64,000 nt of DNA from Georgenia thermotolerans (lineage in GTDB: Bacteria; Actinomycetota; Actinomycetes; Actinomycetales; Actinomycetaceae): the NCBI RefSeq assembly GCF_009193185.1, contig NZ_VUKF01000022.1, positions 1-64,000 of the forward strand. The letters are read 5' to 3'. The notes beneath the pieces are model-generated. The model saw only the letters and a program-made list of their open reading frames with translations, did not search any database and was not told the origin of the DNA. Position 1 is the stretch's first letter. Every line of letters starts with the position of its first letter. Below, piece after piece: positions 55,024 to 63,278 of the stretch. A program made the position numbers and the translations under genes.

Positions 55024-55057
55024 GCCGCTGACCTGCACTTTCGTGCGGTTCAGCGGC
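55024..55057 (-). terminator. Hairpin downstream of the tRNA-like fragment
   Basis: GCCGCTGA and TCAGCGGC form the base of the stem and TGCAC/GTGC its top, around TTTC. On the minus strand it is followed by TTTTACTTT, so it resembles a terminator for a minus-strand RNA. Confidence 0.55.
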
Positions 55058-55065
55058 CTTCACCG

Positions 55066-55100
55066 GGTGGAGCTAGGGGATTCAAACCCCGACCTTCTCC
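55066..55100 (-). pseudogene. 3' fragment of a tRNA gene (tRNA-Ala-like), possible attachment site
   Basis: On the minus strand the end GGGGTTTGAATCCCCT then AGCTCCACC looks like the T-arm and acceptor 3' strand of tRNA-Ala genes (usually GGGGTTCGAATCCCCTTAGCTCCA). The conserved T-loop C is T here and the matching 5' acceptor strand is not found upstream. Only the 3' part is present, as left behind by an element that integrated in a tRNA gene. Confidence 0.5.
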
Positions 55101-55259
55101 GGCCGGTTCACAACCCCCGGCACTCCCCGGAGTCCGTTGTCACGAACGCTCGCAGAGACGTCGCAACCTGGAGGAACGGCGGCAAATCAGCGGTTCCGAG
55201 CGAGCGGACACCAGGGTCGCACCGCTTCTCGGCGTCGTCAACGGTGGTCATCCGACAGC

Positions 55260-55349
55260 CACAGATGCGTGGAACTCGCGTGGAATCCGGGCTCACGCGT
55301 GGAACTTCCGTGGAATCCACCCCGCGCGAAGCCCTCCCCCAAGCGAGTC
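55260..55349. repeat. 90-bp direct repeat, copy A
   Basis: It aligns without gaps to 63107-63196 (copy B) in the same orientation, nearly identical over the first 60 bases and weaker later. Inside it, the short unit CGTGGAA(C/T) occurs four times. The two copies bracket the nucleoside-salvage module. Confidence 0.78.
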
Positions 55350-55742
55350 AGACGTTGAACTTTTCGAAGTTGCCCCTGACCTGGAGATTTGCCGTGAGCC
55401 GATGGCGGAACCATGAGAGAATAAGATTGCGTGCGCGCTCCCCCGCCCGGAGAAAGACCATCGCGGTCAGGTGTTGATCTCGGGTGGGCAAGGACCGACC
55501 ATCCGGAAATTTCACCGAGGTCCGGGCCATCCGCAGCAACGGGAGGTCTCGGACTCCCCGGACACCCGAGGTCCGTGTTCTTCTCCGAAGGGCCCCAGGA
55601 GCAGCGGCCGGCACCGCTCTCGACTCCCGCTCGAGGGCTGCGACACCTTCCCCGCCGGCGCCTTCCCCACCGATGCCGGATCGGGGCGGCCCACAAGCAC
55701 CGGTATCCACCGAGCTAAGGAGAGGGCGTGCTCAATTCCCTC

Positions 55743-56711
55743 TCAGTGCACGCCGACGAGCCGTTCCAGGAGGTGCTCTGCCAGTGGGCGATCGGTGTCG
55801 AGCACGACACGTACATGCCGTTTCGGCTGGTCCACAGGTCCCAGACGCTGGCCGCGCAGGTCGCAGATCGTCTGGCCGCGCCCAGGACCTAAGGTGTCAT
55901 CGACCGTGACGTCCACCGCCGGGGCGATGGTGGGGCGGATTCCCCCGACGGCGATGGCTGCGGCCAGTGGATCGTGCAGGGCGCTGCATCGGCGGCCGAA
56001 CTCAGGCACATAGAAATCAAAGTAGAGGTCCAGCATCTGCCCGATGGTCCGGGCGAGTGGCCGTTGCGAGTCGAGTAGCGCCTTGCGGTGTGACTCCTCG
56101 AAGTTGTTGGCCAGCGTAACGTCCAGGGGGACCAGAGTGACGGGCCAGTCGGCGCTCAGAACCAGCGCCGCGGCTTCTGGATCGTTCCAGATGTTGGCTT
56201 CCCCGACCGGGGATGCGTTGCCGGGCACGAGCGCTGCGCCGCCCATGGACGTCACCCGACGGACGCGGCTGGGAAGGGTGGGATCTAGGTCGAGGGCAGC
56301 CGCGATGTTGGTGGTTGGGCCCACCGTGACGATTTCGAGCTGCCCGGCGTGCTCATGGGAAAGCTGGACGAGCAGTTCGGCCGCGGTGGGATCGGCCGGC
56401 CGTGCGGGGCATTCGGGCAAGATGACATTTCCGATGCCGTTTGAGCCGTGAATGTGCGTGGGGCCTCCAGTGAATGGCGTCGCGCGGAAGTCGTGGCCTC
56501 CTATGGCGACGGGGATATCGGGCTGATCTGTCAGGGACAACAGGCGCAGGGTGTTCTCGGCGGCCTGCTCGGCTGAAGTGTTCCCACTGACGGTGCCGAT
56601 CCCTACCAGGGTGATCTCCGGAGAGCTCACGAGGTAGCCGAGGGCCATGGAGTCGTCGATGCCTGTGTCGCAGTCGAAGTAGACGGGGCGGACCGCCGCT
56701 GTGGTCTTCAC
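55743..56711 (-). CDS. Nucleoside hydrolase (IunH family)
   Basis: A 322-residue hydrolase splitting ribonucleosides into base and ribose. The calcium-binding motif DCDTGIDDSMAL (about 13-24) and the later GPTTNIA, SMGGAA, EANIWNDPEAA and LHDPLAAAIA motifs (His near 245) are all present. It is followed upstream by an MFS transporter with a terminator between, so it has its own promoter. The start is the ATG at 56711. Substrate range (purine or pyrimidine) cannot be told. Confidence 0.92.
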   Translation of the reverse strand: MKTTAAVRPVYFDCDTGIDDSMALGYLVSSPEITLVGIGTVSGNTSAEQAAENTLRLLSLTDQPDIPVAIGGHDFRATPFTGGPTHIHGSNGIGNVILPECPARPADPTAAELLVQLSHEHAGQLEIVTVGPTTNIAAALDLDPTLPSRVRRVTSMGGAALVPGNASPVGEANIWNDPEAAALVLSADWPVTLVPLDVTLANNFEESHRKALLDSQRPLARTIGQMLDLYFDFYVPEFGRRCSALHDPLAAAIAVGGIRPTIAPAVDVTVDDTLGPGRGQTICDLRGQRLGPVDQPKRHVRVVLDTDRPLAEHLLERLVGVH

Positions 56712-57049
56712 GCGCTATTCCTTACGAGTCGTTGTGGTCAGATCTGTGCATGGGGCCGCTCGACGAGCCGGCCCGCCTCCCCTGGAACCGAGGCGGTGGC
56801 ATGCAAGTCCACATGAGCGCCGTCGGAGTGTCGGGAACGGCTCACCCAGGCCGCCAGAGTGATTCCGGGCCGCCGCGAGCGTCCCGGCCTTGGTCACGGC
56901 GTTCGGATTCCCGGGCGGTGTCGAGCGTCGAGTGCCGAACAGCGAGAGTGCCGAGGGCGTCCAGCACAACGCTGGAGCGCCCTCGGCAACCCTGCTCGGG
57001 GTTCCCGTGTGGGGCCATCAGGCCCCGCCGGGTGTGGGGTCCGTGGCGC
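56712..57049. other. Intergenic region between nucleoside hydrolase and MFS genes
   Basis: These 338 bases hold no recognised gene. They contain the terminator at 56950-56987 for the upstream operon and presumably the promoter of the nucleoside hydrolase gene. Confidence 0.6.
56950..56987 (-). terminator. Terminator of the rbsK-deoC-hydrolase-MFS operon
   Basis: GCCGAGGGCG-TCCAGC pairs with GCTGGA-GCGCCCTCGGC, 16 bp with one bulge and a 5-base loop. It lies about 63 bp past the MFS stop on the minus strand. Confidence 0.75.
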
Positions 57050-58471
57050 TCAGAGCTTCACGCCGGGGCGGCCCTTGATGAACATGCTCGCGATGAAGGC
57101 GAGGATCGTGATTCCCAGCGAGATGAAGAGGGCGGTCTGGATTCCTTCGATCGTCCCGTTGCCGGCGAACGGTGCCACGATGCCGATGCCAAGACCGACG
57201 CCGATCCCGAAGCCTGCGCCGTTGATGCCTGGCAGGGCCGAGGGGGCTTCCGGCGGGGAGAGAATCACGCCCAGCCCGTTGGCGGTGGTCAGGAGGAAGC
57301 CGTTGTAGCTGATGCCGAGCAGGGCGATGCAGGCGAGGACGATCCCTTGCTCGGTGGGAAGGAGAGCGATCGTCGCCACGGCCGCGATGCTGAGCACCAT
57401 GCCGATGCGGACGGCCTTGAGCCACCCGAACTTCGCCGCGAACCATCCGGCGAACGGAGCCGCGAGAACGCCGATGATCGCGGGGGGCAACAGGTATCGC
57501 AAGGCGGCGGTGGCCGCGTCGAGCCCGTAGCCGAAGTCGGTGTTCTGACTCAGTAGCACGACGGTGAAGTTGATGACCGCGAACACGCTGGCCAGGGTGA
57601 GGGTGGTGGTGAGCACGACCGGCCAGACCTGGCGGGACTTCAGGTGGTGCACCGCGATCAGCGGGGTCGTCTTGCGCTGCTCGACCTTCCAGAACACGAC
57701 GAACGCGCCGACCGCGACTGCCAGGAACAGGAGCGGCAGCGGCGAGAACCAGCCCTGGTTCGAACCTTCTGAGACGAAGTACGTGAGGCTGATCAGTGCG
57801 ATGGACAGGATGAGGGCGCCCCACCAGTCCATGGCGCCCGCCGATGCTGCTCGAACGTCCTTGGGCAGCACCACAACCGATGCGATGAGCGCGATCACCG
57901 CAACGATCAGGATGACCACGAAGATCGACCGGAAGCCCCACGTCTCGGCAAGAAGGCCGCCGAAGTATCCGTCGAGGCCGCCGACGCCGCCGTTGACCGC
58001 GGTGATGACGCCGAGCGTGGTGCCGAAGACCTTCGGAGCCATCCGCTCGCTGAGGGTGACGTAGGCGAGCGGGAAGGACGCACTACCGGCCCCCTGCAGC
58101 ACGCGCCCCACCAGAAGGACGGGAAGGTTCGGCGCGACGATGCACATCAGGGTGCCGACGATGACGATGGCCAGAATGAGGATGGCCATGCGCCGGCGGC
58201 CGAAGAAGTCGCTCCAGCGGCCCAGAACGAGACCGGCGACGGCTCCGGAGAGAAACAGGAGGGAGGAGACCTGACCGAGGCCAGCGCCGTCCGCACCGAA
58301 CTCCTCACCGATCGCCGGGAGTGCGGGGGTGAGCATGCTTGCGTTCAGCTGGAACGCGAGGATCCCGAGGATCAGCGTCGCGACGACGGCGACCGCGCGG
58401 CCACCATGAAGAATCTCGACATCCCGGAGCTTGGACGGCGAGGCCGTCTCGATGGATTGGTTCGTCGGCAC
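57050..58471 (-). CDS. MFS transporter, probable nucleoside importer
   Basis: A 473-residue protein with about 14 hydrophobic segments and the motif A-like loop GRWSDFFGRRRMA. It resembles DHA2-type MFS proteins by topology. It is the last gene of the rbsK-deoC-nucleoside hydrolase operon, 59 bp after the hydrolase, so uptake of nucleosides or deoxyribose is the likely role. No specific substrate motif is recognised. The start is the ATG at 58471. Confidence 0.88.
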   Translation of the reverse strand: MPTNQSIETASPSKLRDVEILHGGRAVAVVATLILGILAFQLNASMLTPALPAIGEEFGADGAGLGQVSSLLFLSGAVAGLVLGRWSDFFGRRRMAILILAIVIVGTLMCIVAPNLPVLLVGRVLQGAGSASFPLAYVTLSERMAPKVFGTTLGVITAVNGGVGGLDGYFGGLLAETWGFRSIFVVILIVAVIALIASVVVLPKDVRAASAGAMDWWGALILSIALISLTYFVSEGSNQGWFSPLPLLFLAVAVGAFVVFWKVEQRKTTPLIAVHHLKSRQVWPVVLTTTLTLASVFAVINFTVVLLSQNTDFGYGLDAATAALRYLLPPAIIGVLAAPFAGWFAAKFGWLKAVRIGMVLSIAAVATIALLPTEQGIVLACIALLGISYNGFLLTTANGLGVILSPPEAPSALPGINGAGFGIGVGLGIGIVAPFAGNGTIEGIQTALFISLGITILAFIASMFIKGRPGVKL

Positions 58472-58530
58472 TGTGGGACTCCTTTGTCGTGAGTGGATGG
58501 TTGGCAGCTGCCGAATGGAGGCCGAGCGGC

Positions 58531-59466
58531 CTAGGAAAGGACCTTGAGCATGGTCTGGAAGAAGAGTTCCTGGTCGATCTCCTCGACCACGCGCGCGTTG
58601 GGCTCATGGCCGGAGCGTCGGACCGCGTCCACGAGCATGTAGCCCTGGGCAATGGAGCCGTGGGTCTCGATGTCGACGTAGTAGTCCGTCGCCTTCTTGA
58701 CGATTGCGGGTTCGACGGCGATCGCGGCGGCGATCGAGTCGGGATGCGTGCTCCCCTCGACACCGTGCGTCTTCTTGACGTACTCGACGCTCGCCCGGTT
58801 CGCCTTGGTGAAGAAGCGTGACTGAGGCGTGTCCAGCGCGTCGATCTGGCGCAGCTGGGCCTCGTTGAAGCGGCCCTGTGTCATGGTGAGATCCCAGGTG
58901 ACCAGCGTGACCGGGAAGCCGGCGTTGAGGACGATCTTCGCCGCCTCCGGGTCGTGCCAGAAATTCGCCTCGGCGGCAGCGGTGACGTTGCCGACCGCGT
59001 TGTTGGTCCCGCCCATGATGAAGAGGTCCTTGACCTTCCCCGCGATCGAGCGGTCCGCTGCGACCGCGCAGGCAAGGTTGGTGAGCGGGGCCTGGGCGAT
59101 GATGGTGAACTCGCCCGGGTTCTCGTTGATCAAGCGGATCAGCGCGGCGACGGCATTCTCGCTCTCGGGCCGCTGCTTGGCCTTCGGGAAGTTCGCGCCG
59201 CCGAAGCCATCGACGCCGTGCACATAGGAGGAGTCGTCGAACGGCGCGATCAGCGGCAGACGGCAGCCCTCGTAGACGGGGATCTTGCCGCCGAAGCCGG
59301 CGACCTCGATCGTGTAGAGCGTGTTCTCGACCATCTGGTCGAAGTTCACATTGCCGTAGTTGACGGTCACGGCCTCGACGTTCGAGTTCGGGTGCCGCAT
59401 GCCGATGAGAAGTGCGAAGGCGTCGTCCTGAGCGGTGTCGACGTCGTGGATCAGGCGCAGGGTCAT
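58531..59466 (-). CDS. Nucleoside hydrolase family protein, divergent copy
   Basis: A 311-residue nucleoside hydrolase. The metal motif reads HDVDTAQDDAFAL (about 7-19), keeping D-x-D-x3-D-D. FIMGGTNN, EANFWHDPEAA and STHPDSIAAAIAV match the other family blocks. It is only distantly similar to the copy at 55743, so substrates probably differ. It lies 92 bp after deoC in the operon. Start ATG at 59466. Confidence 0.9.
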   Translation of the reverse strand: MTLRLIHDVDTAQDDAFALLIGMRHPNSNVEAVTVNYGNVNFDQMVENTLYTIEVAGFGGKIPVYEGCRLPLIAPFDDSSYVHGVDGFGGANFPKAKQRPESENAVAALIRLINENPGEFTIIAQAPLTNLACAVAADRSIAGKVKDLFIMGGTNNAVGNVTAAAEANFWHDPEAAKIVLNAGFPVTLVTWDLTMTQGRFNEAQLRQIDALDTPQSRFFTKANRASVEYVKKTHGVEGSTHPDSIAAAIAVEPAIVKKATDYYVDIETHGSIAQGYMLVDAVRRSGHEPNARVVEEIDQELFFQTMLKVLS

Positions 59467-59558
59467 GGTTCCTCTTTCGGTGGGCCGCGTCTTCGCGGCG
59501 TTCGGGACTGCCCGGTCTCCGGGCCCGGCTGTGGTGGTGGGGTTCGCTCCGCCCGCCG

Positions 59559-60275
59559 TCAGTAGCTCGTGACGTTCTCGTCGGTGTTGTTGGTGACGAT
59601 CGCGATACCGGCACTGGTGCCCAGAAGCACGGCTCCGGCGTTCAGCAGGTCCAGAGCCTGCGCGTAGCTCTTGATGGAGCCCGACGCCTTGACCTTCACC
59701 CCGTCCCGGGCAGCTTCGACGAGGTAGCGGATGCTCTCGGGGTTCGCCGTCTCGACAGCGCCGCTGGAGGCGTTCTTCAGGTAGGCGGCCCCCGCCTCCA
59801 TGGCCAGGTCCACGGCGGCCCGCTTCTCCTCGTCGGTCAGGAGCGGGAGCTCGAGCATGACCTTGATCGGGACCCCGGCGGCGCTCACGACACCGGCGAT
59901 GTCGTCACGGAAGGCGTCGTACATGCCGCTCTTGAGGTAGCCGACCTGCACACCGATATCGATCTGGGTCGCGCCGGCCTTCACGAGCCGCTCCGCCTCG
60001 AACGCCTTGCCGGCGGGAGTCGTGACGCCCACCGTGGGGAAGTCCAGGGCGCTCGCCACGTCGATGCCGGTGCCCGCGAGCTCCTTCGCCGTCACGTGCA
60101 CCCACGAGCCAGGCACCATCGCCGCGTTGAACCCGTACTCGATGGTCTCTCTGGCGTGGGCGATCATGTCGTCCTGGGTCAGGCCGGTTTCGATGCGGGT
60201 GTGCTGGATGTACGGAGCCAGGTCGCGGGGGGCCAGGTTCCCGAGATCGGTCGAGCTCGTCGTTGCGTTGGTCAT
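59559..60275 (-). CDS. deoC: Deoxyribose-phosphate aldolase
   Basis: A 238-residue class I aldolase cleaving 2-deoxyribose-5-phosphate to acetaldehyde and glyceraldehyde-3-phosphate. The Schiff-base lysine is in AAYLKNASSG and the second lysine in VKASGSIKS; LDFPTVGVTTPAGKAFE is the conserved N-terminal block. The ATG at 60275 is preferred; an ATG at 60287 adds METK but has no spacing from its GGAG. It is second in the operon after the kinase. Confidence 0.93.
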   Translation of the reverse strand: MTNATTSSTDLGNLAPRDLAPYIQHTRIETGLTQDDMIAHARETIEYGFNAAMVPGSWVHVTAKELAGTGIDVASALDFPTVGVTTPAGKAFEAERLVKAGATQIDIGVQVGYLKSGMYDAFRDDIAGVVSAAGVPIKVMLELPLLTDEEKRAAVDLAMEAGAAYLKNASSGAVETANPESIRYLVEAARDGVKVKASGSIKSYAQALDLLNAGAVLLGTSAGIAIVTNNTDENVTSY

Positions 60276-60337
60276 TTTTGTTTCCATCTCCGGTGTCAGT
60301 TGTGAGAGTCGAGCGGATGGTGGTTGGTGAAGGGTGT

Positions 60338-61249
60338 TCAGATGGCCATCACTGCGGCGATCTGCTCCCGCGTCGGAAGGGCGTCGATGACGCCCGCCTG
60401 GGTCACGGCATGAGCGCCGGCGGCGTTGGCGAAGCGAGCGGCGCGGTCCAGGGGCTCACCGTCGGCGATGGCGACGGCCAGTGCGGCGTTGAAGGTGTCG
60501 CCCGCCCCTGTGGTGTCGACGACTCGAGCTGGAGGGAATGCCTCTACCTGCTGGAAATCCGCTCCGTCGAACACGGCGCTACCCGCCGACCCGAGAGTCA
60601 TCACGACGGCGGCGTCAGTCCTGGACCGCAGCTGCTCGGCGATTTCGGCCGCCGAGAGGTTGTGGGTGACCGGGAGACCCAGGATCTGCGCCGCCTCGCT
60701 CTGGTTCGGCGTCAGGATGTCGACCCAGGGCCAGAACTCGGCGGGCAGGGGGACGGCAGGAGCAGGGTTCAGCAGGGAGGTCGTCCCCTCCTCGTTGGCG
60801 ATGCGCAGCGCGGCGCCGACCGCCTCGAGCGGGATCTCCATCGACACCATGAGGATGTCCGCGTCCCGGATCGCCTTCCGGAAGCCCTCCACGTGGTCGG
60901 CGGTGAGTCTGCTCAGCGCGCCCGGGGCGATGGCGATCTCGTTCTCGCCGTCGTCGTCGACGAGGATGAATCCGACCATGGTGGAAGACTCGACGCGGGC
61001 CACGTACTCGTGCCCGACCCCTTCGCGAGCCCAGAGCGCCGCTGCCGCATCGCCGAGGTGGTCCTTGCCGATGGCGGTGAGCAGGGAGACGTCCGCGCCC
61101 AGCCGCGCTGCGGCGATGGCCTGGTTCGAGCCCTTCCCTCCGGGGCCTTGGGCGTAGTCGCCGCCGGAGACCGTCTCACCGGGCGCTGGGAAGTGAGGAA
61201 CACGCATGGTCATGCCGACCCCGTATCCCCCGACGACTGCGATCTTCAT
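60338..61249 (-). CDS. rbsK: Ribokinase family sugar kinase
   Basis: A 303-residue PfkB kinase. GGKGSNQAIAAARLGA (about 37-52) and the anion-hole motif DTTGAGDTFNAAL (about 240-252) are typical of ribokinase. The start ATG at 61249 (MKIAVVGGYG) is preferred over the longer frame to 61282, which would include the operator palindrome. Its partner DeoC needs deoxyribose-5-phosphate, so the enzyme may act as deoxyribokinase, ribokinase or both. First gene of the operon. Confidence 0.9.
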   Translation of the reverse strand: MKIAVVGGYGVGMTMRVPHFPAPGETVSGGDYAQGPGGKGSNQAIAAARLGADVSLLTAIGKDHLGDAAAALWAREGVGHEYVARVESSTMVGFILVDDDGENEIAIAPGALSRLTADHVEGFRKAIRDADILMVSMEIPLEAVGAALRIANEEGTTSLLNPAPAVPLPAEFWPWVDILTPNQSEAAQILGLPVTHNLSAAEIAEQLRSRTDAAVVMTLGSAGSAVFDGADFQQVEAFPPARVVDTTGAGDTFNAALAVAIADGEPLDRAARFANAAGAHAVTQAGVIDALPTREQIAAVMAI

Positions 61250-61259
61250 CGACCAGCCC

Positions 61260-61271
61260 TGTCTATAGACA
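61260..61271. promoter_or_regulatory. Candidate GntR operator
   Basis: TGTCTATAGACA is a perfect 12-bp palindrome 10 bp upstream of the rbsK start, fitting the GT-N-TA-N-AC core of HutC-subfamily GntR sites. The GntR gene is immediately upstream on the same strand. Confidence 0.65.
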
Positions 61272-61415
61272 ACTATGAACAAGGCCGAGGTTAGGCCGCG
61301 TTCGGCCGAGGGTCAAACGGTTGTCGTCTCTTGCCCCGGCGGCGAGCGGCGTCACGGCAAGCGAGTGCTGCAGGATCGACCGCCACAGGTCAGAGCCGGG
61401 CCGAGGCTTCCCCTC

Positions 61416-62156
61416 TCAGCGGGAGAGGAGTGAGGTGACGCGGAGCCTGTCGGAGCGGATCCAGACGTCGGAATACTCGATCGGGTGCCCGTCGGCGAGG
61501 TATGTCACCTGCTCCAGGTACTGGACCGGGCTGCCGACCGGCACCTCCAGCTGTTTGGCAACCGCTTCTGTCGCCGGTTCGGCACTGAACGTCCGTCGCG
61601 CAGTTGCGATCCGCAGCTGGTACGTGGTCTCGAGCGTGTTGAAGAGGCTTTCCTTCTCGAAATCGACGTGCTCGATCCCGGGAAGATTCACCGCCCGTAC
61701 GTAGTTGTGTAGGAGAGCGACGGGACCATCTGCAGTTGTGCGCCGACGGTATAGGCGGAGCACATTCCCACCGGCAGGAACCTCGAGAAGCGCGGCAACG
61801 GGAGCCGGCGGCGCCATCAGCGCGCAGTCGATCACCTCAGTCGCGGAGACAATGCCCTGACGCGTGAAGTCCTCGCTCAGGCTGGTGAGCTTCTGCGCGA
61901 TGGCAGGCTCGATGATCGTCGATGTGACGAACGTGCCCTTCCCAGGCACACGGCGAAGCAGACCTTCTTCCAGCAACGTCTGCAGCGCGCGGCGAAGAGT
62001 CCCACGCCCGACGGAAAGCTCCGCCGCCAGATCGGGTTCGCTCGGAAGTCGGTAACGAGGTGGCCACGCACCAGAAGCAATCCGGGATCGAAACTCGTCC
62101 GAGATCTGTTCGTGCAGCGTCCCTGGCAGGGTTGGATCGAGAAAACCCCGGTTCAC
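61416..62156 (-). CDS. GntR family regulator, HutC/UTRA subfamily
   Basis: A 246-residue repressor. The winged helix (LHEQISDEFRSRIASGAWPP, then LPSEPDLAAELSVGRGTLRRAL) is followed by a UTRA effector domain (from about 85) with RLYRRRT and FSAEPATEAVAKQL. The GTG at 62156 gives the usual family beginning; the GTG at 62177 is an alternative. TATATT 7 bases before 62156 would fit a leaderless transcript. It should sense a (deoxy)ribose phosphate or nucleoside and control the rbsK operon. Confidence 0.88.
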   Translation of the reverse strand: MNRGFLDPTLPGTLHEQISDEFRSRIASGAWPPRYRLPSEPDLAAELSVGRGTLRRALQTLLEEGLLRRVPGKGTFVTSTIIEPAIAQKLTSLSEDFTRQGIVSATEVIDCALMAPPAPVAALLEVPAGGNVLRLYRRRTTADGPVALLHNYVRAVNLPGIEHVDFEKESLFNTLETTYQLRIATARRTFSAEPATEAVAKQLEVPVGSPVQYLEQVTYLADGHPIEYSDVWIRSDRLRVTSLLSR

Positions 62157-62847
62157 CGCTCCCAATATACCAGTCACGGACAATCGCTCGTGCGTGGGCA
62201 CGTTGAGGAGCAATGTGGGAGCCAGAACGCGTCCCGCTCGGCCGAGAATGGTATGGCGATCCGTGGCCCCGGGTGCTTCGACACTGGACACATCGACTCT
62301 TGACCCATCCGGCTCGACGGCCGCGCGCACCCATCTCCGCGCGGAGCAGTGCAAGGGCGCGGCACCGCCCCGGCGGCATCACGCGCACTTGTCGCCGACA
62401 GTGACGCATGAACCAAATGAACGTCAGGTGGTCGGTGCGGCTTGGCCCGGTCAAGTACCTCCGGCATCACCGGGTTCGAACCAGCTGCTTGTGGCTCGCT
62501 CCCCTGGATCTTTGCTGCCTCTGGGACCTCCGTGGGCCTCTGGTGGGCCCACGTCTTGGATCACCATCGAACGCGAAGTCGACGGACTGAAGTCCCACCC
62601 GACTCTGTCGCTGGAACCGCGCCGATCCCACCCGCGCCGCGCTGTCTGGTAACCGCATCAACCTGTTCCTACATCTTCGATGCCGCACCGGCAGTGCCGA
62701 CCTGATCGCCTTCGCCTCCCAACTGAACCAGCTCGAGAGGCAGGGCCGACGACCCCGAGTGGACAGGAGGTTCGTCGATCCGGTCGAGGACCTGCAGCTG
62801 CGGCCCCTGCGCCGCTCCCCCTTCGACACTGCGCGCGCCTCGTCCCG

Positions 62848-63036
62848 CTCCTGAGTGGCCAGCGCCAGGTCTCGTTCCAGGGCGCGTGCGGTGGCCTGCA
62901 GCGTCCCCACCAGCGTCGGCAGCTGATTCTTCTCGTACAGCACACGCGGCACCGACACCGAGATGCCCGCGCCCGGTCCCCCGTCGGCCCCGCGCACGAG
63001 CACGCCGATGGCTGTCCATCCGGGCTCAGGTTCACC
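62848..63036 (-). pseudogene. Fragment of an IclR-family regulator effector domain
   Basis: The minus-strand frame reads GWTAIGVLVRGADG, then GAGISVSVPRVLYEKNQLPTL and TLQATARALERDLA, which fits the C-terminal subdomain of IclR regulators. The DNA-binding part is missing. A neighbour of aromatic-catabolism genes would be a plausible origin. Confidence 0.4.
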
Positions 63037-63047
63037 TCGCCTCAGTT

Positions 63048-63106
63048 GAGCGCGAGACCTCGCCGATGCGCAGCCCTGTTCCGAGCATCGCGTCGGCTGC
63101 GGCTGG
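63048..63106 (-). pseudogene. Fragment of a tyrosine recombinase
   Basis: The minus strand encodes AAADAMLGTGLRIGEVSRST, matching the box I region (the TGLRIGE motif with the catalytic Arg) of phage-type integrases. Only about 20 residues are preserved, right beside repeat copy B and in a different frame from the IclR-like fragment. Confidence 0.42.
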
Positions 63107-63196
63107 CACAGATGGGTGGAACTCGCGTGGAATCCCGGCTCACGCGGGCAACTCGCGTGGAATCTGCTCAGCACAAGGCCTTCCCTGAGCTGCGTC
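63107..63196. repeat. 90-bp direct repeat, copy B
   Basis: Same orientation and length as copy A at 55260-55349; shared core GTGGAACTCGCGTGGAATCC. Together they flank 7.8 kb holding the nucleoside-salvage genes. Confidence 0.78.
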
Positions 63197-63224
63197 GCCG
63201 CGCACTGGGGTGCCGAAATGAGAA

Positions 63225-63254
63225 GTGGAGGAAACCCGCCCGGGTCCCCTCCAC
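63225..63254 (-). terminator. Hairpin downstream of the aldolase gene
   Basis: GTGGAGG/CCTCCAC with an inner ACCCG/CGGGT stem lies 25 bp past the aldolase stop. On the minus strand it is followed by TTCTCATTT. Confidence 0.6.
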
Positions 63255-63278
63255 CTCTCCAGCAGACCGCAATGAGCG

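Larger units (their letters stand above)
54670..55742. other. Gene-poor region with tRNA-like fragment and repeat
   Basis: No full gene is convincing in these 1073 bases. GC content and codon bias drop compared with the left side. From left to right it holds the nrtR promoter side, a hairpin (55024-55057), a tRNA 3'-end-like fragment (55066-55100), the 90-bp repeat copy A (55260-55349) and a stretch to 55742 with only short, unrecognised frames. It looks like an integration boundary. Confidence 0.6.
62157..63278. other. Gene-poor region with degraded coding fragments
   Basis: No intact gene is recognised over about 1.1 kb. Between 62500 and 62840 several frames look weakly protein-like on both strands but match nothing I know. 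Fragments of an IclR regulator and of a tyrosine recombinase, the repeat copy B and a terminator for the aldolase gene follow. The region reads as the right edge of an inserted segment. Confidence 0.55.

Noticed and set aside
55024-55440. tmRNA gene on the minus strand
   Set aside because: The 3' end AGCTCCACC fits, but no complementary 5' end, tag frame or pseudoknots were found in the 360 bases upstream.
62455-62500. tRNA gene suggested by GGGTTCGAACC
   Set aside because: The T-loop-like sequence has no matching stems, acceptor or anticodon arm.
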